From CBDUXP01 sp965371225 [NCBI: uncultured bacterium] (GTDB taxonomy: Bacteria; Abyssobacteria; SURF-5; CBDUXP01): DNA of 16,145 bases. The notes beneath the pieces are model-generated. The model ran no database searches. It was not told the DNA's origin and saw only the letters and a program-made list of their open reading frames with translations. The stretch covers positions 1 through 16,145 of the forward strand of contig CBDUXP010000081.1 in the NCBI GenBank assembly GCA_965371225.1. The letters run 5' to 3'. Positions 1 to 7,013 of the stretch are shown here, piece after piece. The position numbers were made by a program, and so were the translations under genes. Within the stretch, counting starts at the first letter, position 1; every line of letters starts with the position of its first letter.

Positions 1-1570
1 GCGCCCTGGAGGGGCGCGCCTCCCGGGTGTTGAGGGCCGCTTGGGTCGGGGGGGTCACCCGCCGGGGGGCGGGGGCGGGGGGCGGAGTCGCGGCCGGCGC
101 GGCCGGTTCCTGTGGCAGCGGTTCGGGCTCAGGCGTCGCCGCCACCATCGGGATCGGTTCGGGGGCTACATCTACTACTTCTACTTCCGGGCTGATCGCC
201 GGTGTGGGCTCGGGCGCCGGCGGTGCGATGGCCGCGGGCGGGGTCGCCGCCGGCTCCACCGTCTCTTGAGCCTCGCTGTACTCGCGCCGCTCCGGCTCGG
301 AATCGGACCCGCCGCTGCGGATGGCGGTCAGGACCAAGCCGCCGGCCAGGGCGATGGCGAGTAACGCCGCCAGGGCCGGGAGCCAGCTCCGACGCTCCGG
401 AGCCGCGTCGGCGCCGGTGGTCGTGGCGGAGGTACGCGACGGGGATGCGGTGGATGCGGCGGTGCTCGCTCGGGTGGATGTATTCATCCAGGAAAAGACG
501 GGCGCCTTGCTGTCAGCTTCTTGGCGGGCGCCGAGATGCGACCGCCGGACGTAGCCGGTGTCCGCCAGCGCTTCGGCCAGCTCTTCCGCATCCTGGTAGC
601 GGGCGGCGGGATCCTTCGCGAGCAGCTTCTCGATGATGGGCCACAGCTTGGGGGCCGTGTCGGGAATCGGCGGCGGCGGTTCGTTGAGGTGTTGGTAGGC
701 AATCTCGCCAGTCTTGAACGGCGCCGATCCACACAGCAACTGGTACGCCGTCACGCCGACGGAGTAGAGGTCGCTCCGCGCATCGCACGCGCGGCCGCGA
801 ATCTGCTCCGGGCTCATGTACAGGGGCGTGCCCACGGTCTTGCCCGTGGCCCGCACGGTACTGTCGGTCATCGCCCGGGCGATGCCGAAATCCGAGATCT
901 TCACGCGCCCGTCTTTGCCGAGCAGCAGGTTGTGCGGCTTGATGTCGCGATGAATGACGTTCTGCCGGTGCGCTTCCGCCAGACCGGCGCACACGTCCAT
1001 GAGCAGCTCGGCGACGCGCGCCTCGGTGAGCGGACCGGCTTCATGGAGGTATGTATCGAGCGTGGGACCGTCCACGAACTCCATCACCAGATACTGGTGG
1101 TCCCCCTCCGCCCGATAGGTGTGCAGCTTCACGATGTTCGGGTGGCTGAGGGTGATGCTGCGCTGCGCCTCTTTCTTGAGTTCTTGCTGGGCACGCGGGT
1201 CCTGCGTGACTTCGGGCGGCAGCAGTTTGATGGCCACGTCCAGGTTCAGGTCCACGTCGTTGGCCAGCCAGACCAGGCCCATCCCGCCGCGGCCGACTTC
1301 CCGCACCAGCTCGTATCGGTCGCTGAGGAGTTGGCCGGCAGTGGGGTGCCATCCCCCCGTGGCCGAGACCACGGCGGCGGCTGCGACGGCCTGGGGTACG
1401 TCCTCGGCTTGGCCGGAGGCCGGTGACTGGGAATGGATCGTGGGTTGTTCGGACAGGGGTGTTTGCGCCGTGGCGCCCTCGACAGTTGGCGCGTCAGCAC
1501 TGCACGCGGGGCAGGCCGTAAGCCCTGGTGGAATGGGTTTACCGCAGGTTGCGCAGGTTTTCGTGCTCAT
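1..1570 (-). CDS. Transmembrane Ser/Thr protein kinase with N-terminal zinc ribbon, partial (3' end cut by window edge)
   Basis: Reading from an ATG at 1570, the frame stays open to base 1, so the C-terminus lies outside the window (about 523 codons seen). A zinc-ribbon-like start has Cys at 6, 9, 20 and 23. A complete Hanks-type kinase domain follows (about 84-340): Gly-rich loop GRGGMG at 93-98, VAIK lysine 115, HRDIKPHN with catalytic Asp209, DFG at 227-229 and MSPEQ at 252-256. One membrane helix lies near 396-416, after a Ser/Thr/Ala-rich linker. The visible tail is Pro/Ala/Glu-rich and should lie outside the membrane. The kinase would phosphorylate Ser/Thr of unknown partners from the cytoplasmic side. 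No PASTA, WD40 or TPR sensor is visible, but one could lie beyond the edge. A -10-like site lies 46 nt upstream. The gene is divergent from the lyase at 2003. Family certain, role unknown. Confidence 0.93.
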   Translation of the reverse strand, partial: MSTKTCATCGKPIPPGLTACPACSADAPTVEGATAQTPLSEQPTIHSQSPASGQAEDVPQAVAAAAVVSATGGWHPTAGQLLSDRYELVREVGRGGMGLVWLANDVDLNLDVAIKLLPPEVTQDPRAQQELKKEAQRSITLSHPNIVKLHTYRAEGDHQYLVMEFVDGPTLDTYLHEAGPLTEARVAELLMDVCAGLAEAHRQNVIHRDIKPHNLLLGKDGRVKISDFGIARAMTDSTVRATGKTVGTPLYMSPEQIRGRACDARSDLYSVGVTAYQLLCGSAPFKTGEIAYQHLNEPPPPIPDTAPKLWPIIEKLLAKDPAARYQDAEELAEALADTGYVRRSHLGARQEADSKAPVFSWMNTSTRASTAASTASPSRTSATTTGADAAPERRSWLPALAALLAIALAGGLVLTAIRSGGSDSEPERREYSEAQETVEPAATPPAAIAPPAPEPTPAISPEVEVVDVAPEPIPMVAATPEPEPLPQEPAAPAATPPPAPAPRRVTPPTQAALNTREARPSRA

Positions 1571-2002
1571 AGGTCCCGTCCTCGGCGTAGGGGCCACGCC
1601 GTCGTCGATGGTCGTAACTATATCAGGGTCCGGGGCTTGTCCCCCACAGGACTGGCGGTTGACAGGTTGGCTACAGTTCAGCGCCCCGTCTTGGCCTTCG
1701 GTCGTCCCCAGTGCTCTCCCGGGGGGTCGGCTCTCGCTCCTGGTGGGCTCCTCGAATGTCATGTGCGGCCCGTCCTTCCCTGACGGTCCTGGAAGGTCTC
1801 TCTCCCGGTGCGCACTTCCGGACCGTTACTGCATTTGACGCGGCCGGACCTGGAATATTCACCCGGATAGTGTTGATTAGTCACTTACGCGAGCCTCACC
1901 GTTTGCCCCTGGGAGGAGGCAGGCGGTGCGAACCGGGCTCTGAGGTAACATCACCTGCCGCTCGACGCATGGGGAGCGGCGGATATCGAAAGGGGGACCA
2001 CG
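1571..2002. other. 432-bp divergent intergenic region
   Basis: This gap separates the minus-strand kinase from the plus-strand lyase. I see no convincing gene; the frames that cross it run into the lyase out of phase. It is likely to hold the promoters of both genes. A kinase -10 candidate is at 1617-1624. On the plus strand, TTGACG at 1835-1840 could be a -35, but no good -10 sits 16-18 bp downstream. A short inverted repeat (CCTTCC 1774-1779, GGAAGG 1791-1796) is weak. The lyase ribosome binding site, AAAGGGGGA, lies just before 2003. Confidence 0.6.
1617..1624 (-). promoter_or_regulatory. Putative -10 element for the kinase gene
   Basis: On the minus strand this reads GATATAGT, containing TATAGT (5 of 6 matches to TATAAT). 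It ends 46 nt before the kinase ATG. It resembles the octamer GATACACT found before three other minus-strand genes. A -35 match is poor: GGGACA lies only 15 bp upstream. Confidence 0.35.
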
Positions 2003-2860
2003 ATGGGGGCAGGCCATACCTTACGGGAGCGAATCGCGGCGCCGCCGCTGCTGGTGATGCCGGGGGCCTATGACGCGCTGACGGCCAAGATGGTGGAGGG
2101 CACCGGGTTCGAGGCCGTGTACATGACCGGCTATGGGACGGCTGCGGCGATGCCGGGCTTGCCGGATATCGGGCTGCTGACCATGACCGAGATGCTGGAG
2201 AACGCCCGGGCGATCGTGGATGCGGTGACCATCCCGGTCATCGCGGACGCGGATACGGGCTATGGCAATCCCTTGAACGTGGCGCGGACCGTGCGGGAGT
2301 ACGAGAAGGCGGGCGTCGCCGCGTTGCACATCGAGGACCAGACGTGGCCCAAGCGGTGCGGCCACATGGCGGGGAAGCAGGTGATCCCGACGGCGGAGAT
2401 GGTGCCCAAAGTTCGCGCGGCGGTCGACGCGCGCTCTTCGGATGACTTTGCGATCATCGTGCGGACCGACGCGCTTGCGGTCGAGGGCTGGGACGCCACC
2501 ATGGACCGGGCCCACGCCTATGTGGACGCGGGAGCGGACGTGCTGTTCGTGGAAGCGCCGGAGACCGAGGAACAAATGGAACAGATTCCGCGTTCCTTCC
2601 AGGTGCCGTGTCTCATAAACATGTCGCCGCGCACGCCGGCCTTGCCCGTAGACCGCCTGGAAGCCATGGGCTACGCGATCGCCATTTACCCCGGGCTCTG
2701 CCTCGGCGCGACCATCCGCGCCAATATGGACACGCTACGACATTTCAAGGAGTCGGGGACGGTCCCGAGTGTGCGCGATGCGCTGGGAGCGTTCCAGCGG
2801 TTCAACGATTTTCTGGACGTCGGCCAGTACGTGGACTTGGATCAGCGGTACGAGGCGTAA
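2003..2860 (+). CDS. Isocitrate lyase/PEP mutase superfamily enzyme (2-methylisocitrate lyase-like)
   Basis: This is a 285-residue protein, the usual length for the small members of this family, which cleave or form C-C or C-P bonds next to a carboxylate in a Mg-dependent TIM barrel. Visible marks are GYGT at 43-46, the metal-binding DADTGYGNP stretch (Asp82, Asp84), Glu111, the active-site loop KRCGH at 117-121, Arg154, Glu184 and Asn206. KRCGH is typical of isocitrate and methylisocitrate lyases; PEP mutases carry a different loop, so a lyase of a 2-alkylmalate-type or methylisocitrate-like substrate is favoured. Carboxyvinyl-carboxyphosphonate phosphorylmutase is a common but often wrong label for such proteins. 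The ATG at 2003 has AAAGGGGGA 5 nt before it. The gene converges on the dehydrogenase at 2866, with only 5 bp between the stops. Superfamily sure, exact substrate not. Confidence 0.9.
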   Translation: MGAGHTLRERIAAPPLLVMPGAYDALTAKMVEGTGFEAVYMTGYGTAAAMPGLPDIGLLTMTEMLENARAIVDAVTIPVIADADTGYGNPLNVARTVREYEKAGVAALHIEDQTWPKRCGHMAGKQVIPTAEMVPKVRAAVDARSSDDFAIIVRTDALAVEGWDATMDRAHAYVDAGADVLFVEAPETEEQMEQIPRSFQVPCLINMSPRTPALPVDRLEAMGYAIAIYPGLCLGATIRANMDTLRHFKESGTVPSVRDALGAFQRFNDFLDVGQYVDLDQRYEA

Positions 2861-2871
2861 GCGCCTTACGC
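2855..2871. terminator. Perfect 7-bp hairpin covering both stop codons of a convergent pair
   Basis: GCGTAAG (2855-2861), a CGC loop, then CTTACGC (2865-2871). The plus-strand TAA (2858-2860) pairs with the minus-strand stop (2866-2868). It could act in both directions, but there is no T-tract on either side, so intrinsic termination is uncertain. Confidence 0.35.
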
Positions 2872-3708
2872 GCGCAGCAGGGTCGCGACGAGGTCCGCCA
2901 ACGCCGGGGCGTGCGTCGTATCCTTATAGCCTTCCAGGCGACGGTACAGGTCGGCCGCGGCCCGATGGAAGCCGTCGGGCAACCCGGCGGCGGCGAACGA
3001 CTCCGCGATCTGTTCCATCTCGCCGACGAATCGCCACGCCTTCGGTGCGGTGGCTTGGGCTGAGGCTTCCGAGCGCGCGGCAAGGCTCGGCTGCGAGCGC
3101 GCCCACTCTTCCACGAGCGCGTCGTCGACCCCTTCCGCCGTGGCCAGCGCGCGGATGAGCAGGAGCAAAGCGGAGGTGCCCTTGGTGTACGACGCGTAGC
3201 AGACCTTCAGCGCCGAGGCCGCGCCCGCGGGTCCGGAGAGCGGGATCGCTTCCAGCGCGGTGTCGGTGAAGAGCGCTGCCACCCGAGGCGCCTCCGCCCC
3301 GGCGAGGTACATGCGCGTGGTGCCCGCCGAATACGCCGGGGGACCGATTATGCCGCCGTCGACAAACTCGGCGCCCGCGTCCGCAATGATGGTTCCGATC
3401 TCGCGCGTCGTCGCCGGGGCGATGGCGTTGGCGTCCACGTAGATCCCGGTCAGCCCGGTGCTCGCGACGGTGCGCGCCACCTCGACGGCCGCGTGCGGAG
3501 GACACACGGACAGGAGCAGGGGACACTGGGCAACGACGGCCTCGAGCGTGCCGCCGTCGGTGAGGCCCGCCCCGTCAGCCCGTTCCCGCGTTGCCGTGCT
3601 GCGGCCCGCGGACGCCCAATACACCTCCGCGCCCCCCTCGCGCGCGGCGGCACCCACCGTGGCGCCCATCATGCCCGGGTGCAGTAGACCGATTGCTGTG
3701 GATCCCAT
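2866..3708 (-). CDS. NAD(P)-dependent oxidoreductase, 6-phosphogluconate/3-hydroxyisobutyrate dehydrogenase-like with DUF1932-type C-terminus
   Basis: This is a 280-residue protein. A Rossmann N-terminus carries the nucleotide loop GLLHPGMMG (7-15); the fold of this family follows with DANAIAP at 92-98 and DGGIIGPP at 117-124, the substrate-binding glycine motif. The second, helical half has Lys168 in SALKVCYASYTKG, the position of the catalytic lysine in beta-hydroxyacid dehydrogenases. The C-terminal pattern fits the DUF1932 group, annotated as phosphogluconate-dehydrogenase-like. It should oxidise or reduce a beta-hydroxyacid with NAD(P); the substrate is unknown. I chose the ATG at 3708, which has a G-rich binding site (complement of CCCCCC at about 3712-3717) and a -10-like site 28 nt upstream. 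A longer upstream open frame is rejected because it runs antisense into the sulfatase gene and has no family similarity. It is convergent with the lyase and divergent from the sulfatase. Confidence 0.88.
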   Translation of the reverse strand: MGSTAIGLLHPGMMGATVGAAAREGGAEVYWASAGRSTATRERADGAGLTDGGTLEAVVAQCPLLLSVCPPHAAVEVARTVASTGLTGIYVDANAIAPATTREIGTIIADAGAEFVDGGIIGPPAYSAGTTRMYLAGAEAPRVAALFTDTALEAIPLSGPAGAASALKVCYASYTKGTSALLLLIRALATAEGVDDALVEEWARSQPSLAARSEASAQATAPKAWRFVGEMEQIAESFAAAGLPDGFHRAAADLYRRLEGYKDTTHAPALADLVATLLRA

Positions 3709-3736
3709 GCGGCCCCCCTTGCCGTTTGCGTTCCGC

Positions 3737-3744
3737 AGTGTATC
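3737..3744 (-). promoter_or_regulatory. Putative -10 element (GATACACT) for the 2866-3708 dehydrogenase
   Basis: The minus strand reads GATACACT, with TACACT in the -10 position, 28 nt before the ATG at 3708. The same octamer occurs before the genes starting at 8210 and 11569. I see no convincing -35 at 16-18 bp. Confidence 0.35.
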
Positions 3745-3772
3745 GCGCGGAGCCCGCAGTTGCGTGGCGCGC

Positions 3773-3802
3773 GTGGCACGGACACCGGCGGTCCGGTAGA
3801 AT
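3773..3802 (+). promoter_or_regulatory. Putative promoter for the sulfatase gene
   Basis: GTGGCA (3773-3778, 4 of 6 to the -35 consensus), an 18-bp spacer, then TAGAAT (3797-3802, 5 of 6 to the -10 consensus). The start codon is 32 nt downstream. This lies in the 126-bp divergent gap shared with the dehydrogenase. Confidence 0.35.
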
Positions 3803-3834
3803 CTGGCTTTCCCGGCGGGGGAGGGGGCAGCGGT

Positions 3835-5370
3835 ATGGGACGGAAGATCCTCTTTATTACCACGGATCAGCAGCGCTTCGACGCGCTGGGGTGCAATGGC
3901 GGCCGTTTTGCGCGGACGCCCACCATTGACGGTTTCGCGGCGGCTGGCGTGAATTACACACGCGCCCACTGCCAGAGCGTGGTGTGCATGCCCTCGCGCG
4001 CCACCATGCTGACGGGCCAGTACGTGCGGACGCACGGGGTGTGGATGAACGGGGTGCCGCTGCCGGTGGATGCGCCGAGCGTGGCGGCGCACTTGCACGA
4101 TGCGGGTGGCTATTGCACCGCGCTCATCGGCAAGGCGCATTTCGAGCCGTATTTCGATGCGGAGTTGCGTTTCTACGAAAACCGGATGGCGCGCCTCGGG
4201 GAATTCGGCCCGCATCGCGGATTCGATCACATGGACTTGGCGACGCACACGCCGCAGGGGTTTACGCACTACGCGCGCTGGATGCGCCATACGTATCCGG
4301 AGGAGATCGCGGCGTACTATCCGGTGCTGAACGACGAGCTACGGATGAACGAGGCGGGCGGCGGGGCGACCGGCGCCTGCCAGGTGAAGCACAATCCCAT
4401 CCCCCGCGAGCACTATCACACGGACTGGGTGGCGGACCGGACCATCGCGTACTTGGATACGCTCGATGCGGACGCGGATTGGTTCGTGTGGATGAGTTTT
4501 CCCGATCCGCACCATCCGTGGGACCCGCCGCAATCGGAGGTGGACCGCGTGAGCTGGCGCGAGGTGGATCTGCCGGAGGGGTATCTGGAGCCCGAGCGGG
4601 CGCGCACGGTGCTGGATGGCAAGCCCCGCCATTGGCGGGAGTGGTACGAAGGCCGGTTCGTGTCGAATTACGAAGTGCCGCCGGCCTTCGTGCCCGCCGC
4701 CATGACCGCGGACCAGGTGCGCGAGATCAACGCGTTGACGCACGTGGAGAATGAGTTGATCGATGAAGCGTGCGCCCGCGTCCTTGCGCGGATCGCGGAG
4801 CGCGGTTGGGCGAACGACACGGACGTGCTCTACACCACGGACCACGGCGAGCTGCAGGGAGATTTCGGGCTGCTGTTCAAGGGCCCGTACCATGTGGACG
4901 CGCTCATGCGGTTGCCGCTCATCTGGCGCCCCGCGCCGGCCGCCGGGATGCAGCCGAGCGTGGTGGATCGCCCCGTGGGGCATGTGGACCTGGCCCCGAC
5001 CTTCTGCGCCATCGCGGGGCTGCCCGTGCCGGACTGGATGCAAGGGCAGTCCCTGCCTGTCAGCGCGGCAGAGGCGGAGCAGCAGCAGCGCGAGCGCGTC
5101 CTGACGGAATGGGACAGCGAGATGGGGGGCATCACGATGCGCCTGCGCAGCATCTACAGGGACGGACTCGTGTGCACCGCATACGAAGAGGGTTCGGTAT
5201 ACGCGGGCACCGAAGGGGAGCTGTACGACCTGACGGAAGATCCCTTGCAGCAGCGGAACCTGTGGGATGATGCCGGCTTTCGCACCACCCGCACCGACCT
5301 GGTGGCGGACCTGTACGCGCATCTGCCGGCTGCGCGGGAACCGCGGCTTGAGGCGGTGGCCCCGGTCTAG
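3835..5370 (+). CDS. Cytosolic type I sulfatase family hydrolase (arylsulfatase, choline sulfatase or phosphonate monoester hydrolase-like)
   Basis: This is a 511-residue enzyme of the sulfatase branch of the alkaline phosphatase superfamily, hydrolysing a sulfate (or phosphonate/phosphate) ester. Near the N-terminus, TTDQQR gives metal ligands Asp11 and Gln12. CMPSR at 51-55 is the CxPSR motif, whose Cys51 is converted to formylglycine. GKAHF (Lys100, His102), DPHHPW (His226), TTDHGE (Asp336, His337) and LFKGPYH (Lys349) complete the active site. DLAPTFCAIAGL (385-396) and LYDLTEDP (463-470) are typical sulfatase C-terminal marks. No signal peptide is present, so it should act in the cytoplasm, as choline sulfatases and phosphonate monoester hydrolases do. 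The ATG at 3835 follows a strong GGGGAGGGGG tract; an in-frame start further upstream adds only a Gly/Pro-rich stretch. It needs a formylglycine-generating enzyme, not seen here. The substrate cannot be decided from sequence. Confidence 0.93.
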   Translation: MGRKILFITTDQQRFDALGCNGGRFARTPTIDGFAAAGVNYTRAHCQSVVCMPSRATMLTGQYVRTHGVWMNGVPLPVDAPSVAAHLHDAGGYCTALIGKAHFEPYFDAELRFYENRMARLGEFGPHRGFDHMDLATHTPQGFTHYARWMRHTYPEEIAAYYPVLNDELRMNEAGGGATGACQVKHNPIPREHYHTDWVADRTIAYLDTLDADADWFVWMSFPDPHHPWDPPQSEVDRVSWREVDLPEGYLEPERARTVLDGKPRHWREWYEGRFVSNYEVPPAFVPAAMTADQVREINALTHVENELIDEACARVLARIAERGWANDTDVLYTTDHGELQGDFGLLFKGPYHVDALMRLPLIWRPAPAAGMQPSVVDRPVGHVDLAPTFCAIAGLPVPDWMQGQSLPVSAAEAEQQQRERVLTEWDSEMGGITMRLRSIYRDGLVCTAYEEGSVYAGTEGELYDLTEDPLQQRNLWDDAGFRTTRTDLVADLYAHLPAAREPRLEAVAPV

Positions 5371-5382
5371 CTGGGGGGGGGC

Positions 5383-5396
5383 GCGGGCTTACCCGC
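5383..5396. terminator. Short hairpin at the convergent sulfatase/acyl-CoA ligase junction
   Basis: GCGGG (5383-5387), loop CTTA, CCCGC (5392-5396). The loop contains the ligase stop codon. A run of nine G (5373-5381) precedes it. The stem is only 5 bp and lacks a T-tract, so a terminator role is tentative. Confidence 0.25.
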
Positions 5397-6972
5397 CGTG
5401 GACGCGGCGGTCGTGGCCCTGCCAGTACTCCTCACGCAGGCGGAACTTCTGGAGCTTGCCGGTGGCCGTGCGCGGGAGGGCGTCGACGAAGTCCGCCGAA
5501 CTGGGGCACTTGAAGTGCGCCAGGTGTTCGCGGCAGAAGTCGAGAATCTCTTGCTCGCTGGTGGTTTGGCCGTCGCGCAACACGATGAGCGCCTTGGGGG
5601 TCTCGCCCCATTTCTCGTGGGGCACGCCGATGACGGCGCACTCCAGGACCGCCGGGTGTTTGTAGAGCGCGTCTTCGATCTCCGGTGAGCTGATGTTCTC
5701 GCCGCCCGAAATGATGACGTCCTTCGCGCGGTCCACGATGGTGATGTTCCCGTACTCGTCCCAGACGGCGAGGTCGCCCGTGTGGAAGTACCCGCCGGCC
5801 ATCGCGGCCGCGGTTTCTTCCTCTTGGGCCCAGTAGCCCTTGAAGATCACGTTGGACCGCGCACAGATTTCGCCCACGGTCTCGCCGTCCTTGGGCACGA
5901 GTTGCATCCGATCGTCCATCACCTGGATCTCCACGCCGATGCCTTCGACGCCGGCCTGCGCGCGCCGGGTGTAGTCGTCGGGCTTGGTGTAGAAGTCGGG
6001 CGTAGAGACGGTGAGGATGGGGGCGGTCTCCGTCAGGCCGTAAATCTGGATGAACTCCCAGCCCAGCTCTTCTTCCAGCCGCCGGATGAACGCCGCGGGG
6101 GGCGGCGCGCCGGCCACGGTAAACCGGGGGCGCGTGGCGATGGTGTGTTTCGCTTTATCGGGATAGGTGAGGATCGTGTTAAGCACGGCCGGCGCCATGC
6201 ACGCGAACGTCACGCCCTCGCGCTCGATGAGCGTGAAGATCTCGGCGCCATCCACGGCGCGCAGGACTACGTGCGTCCCCCCCATGGCCGTGACGGCATA
6301 CGGCCCGCCCCACCCGTTGCAGTGGAACATGGGAAGCGTCCACAGCTCCACGTCGTCGTGCGTGATGCGCAGGTGCGCGATGAAGTTGTACGCGTTGATA
6401 TAGCAGTTGCGGTGCGTGAGCATGACGCCCTTGGGCCGGGCCGTGGTGCCGGAGGTGTAGTTGATGGACACCACGTCGTTCTCGTCGATCTCGACGGGCG
6501 GCGGCGGCGTCGTCGGCGCGTCGGCGATGAGCGCCTCCCAACTCTGCCAGCCGTCGGGCGCCGCGCCCTCGTCCTGCGCGACGATCCAATGCTCCACCGC
6601 GGGAAGGTGGGGCCGGATTTCGTCCACCACGTGCGTGTACTCGTGATCCACGAGCACGGCCTTCACTCCCGCGTGATTGAGGATGTACTGGTGGTCGGCG
6701 GGGGTGAGGCGGAAGTTGAGCGGCACGAGGATAGCGCCGGTCTGCGCCACGCCATAGAAGCTCTCCATGAAGAAGTGGGAGTTGGGACTGAGGATGCAGA
6801 CGCGGTCGCCCTGCGTGATGCCGAGCTGCAGCAGCGCGTGCGCCAGGCGGTGGGCGCGCTCCTGATACTCGCGGTACGTGTAGCGCCGCGCGCCGTCCAC
6901 CACGGCCGTCTTTTCGGGATACAGCTTGGCCGCCCGCGTCAGGAAATCCGTTATCAGCAGCGGTACTTCCAC
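5389..6972 (-). CDS. Acyl-CoA synthetase (AMP-forming fatty-acid/organic-acid:CoA ligase)
   Basis: This is a 527-residue adenylate-forming enzyme that activates a carboxylic acid with ATP, then transfers it to CoA. The core motifs are in order: phosphate loop YTSGTTARPKG at 172-182 (Ala178 replaces the usual Gly), YGLTET at 311-316, TGD at 398-400, hinge DRAKDVIISGGENISSPEIE at about 414-433 and the C-terminal PRTATGKLQK with catalytic Lys506. The sequence resembles FadD-type medium- to long-chain ligases; chain length or aromatic preference is not readable. The start is GTG at 6972, preceded by GAGAGGGA at a good distance. It is the last gene of the minus-strand catabolic cluster, 41 bp after the acyl-CoA dehydrogenase, and fits as the entry step that makes the CoA thioester used by the two dehydrogenases. 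Confidence 0.95.
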   Translation of the reverse strand: MEVPLLITDFLTRAAKLYPEKTAVVDGARRYTYREYQERAHRLAHALLQLGITQGDRVCILSPNSHFFMESFYGVAQTGAILVPLNFRLTPADHQYILNHAGVKAVLVDHEYTHVVDEIRPHLPAVEHWIVAQDEGAAPDGWQSWEALIADAPTTPPPPVEIDENDVVSINYTSGTTARPKGVMLTHRNCYINAYNFIAHLRITHDDVELWTLPMFHCNGWGGPYAVTAMGGTHVVLRAVDGAEIFTLIEREGVTFACMAPAVLNTILTYPDKAKHTIATRPRFTVAGAPPPAAFIRRLEEELGWEFIQIYGLTETAPILTVSTPDFYTKPDDYTRRAQAGVEGIGVEIQVMDDRMQLVPKDGETVGEICARSNVIFKGYWAQEEETAAAMAGGYFHTGDLAVWDEYGNITIVDRAKDVIISGGENISSPEIEDALYKHPAVLECAVIGVPHEKWGETPKALIVLRDGQTTSEQEILDFCREHLAHFKCPSSADFVDALPRTATGKLQKFRLREEYWQGHDRRVHGG

Positions 6973-7013
6973 GGCGTCCCTCTCTTCGGCGTCCCGCGGC
7001 GGCCGCCGCGCGC

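Noticed and set aside
521-1426. Plus-strand open frame of about 300 codons
   Set aside because: It is the antisense shadow of the kinase gene, whose minus-strand frame has every kinase motif.
1659-1664. Perfect TTGACA as a plus-strand -35
   Set aside because: The 15-19 bp downstream lead to CG-rich sequence with no -10-like hexamer.
1711-2073. Open frame of 120 codons in the 1.6-2.0-kb gap
   Set aside because: It overlaps the lyase start in another frame, and no family features or convincing start site are visible.
2003-2860. PEP mutase (phosphonate biosynthesis)
   Set aside because: The active-site loop reads KRCGH, as in isocitrate and methylisocitrate lyases, not the loop found in PEP mutases.
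3709-4290. 194-codon N-terminal extension of the dehydrogenase frame
   Set aside because: It runs antisense through the start of the sulfatase gene, lacks a binding site, and the Rossmann motif begins right after the ATG at 3708.
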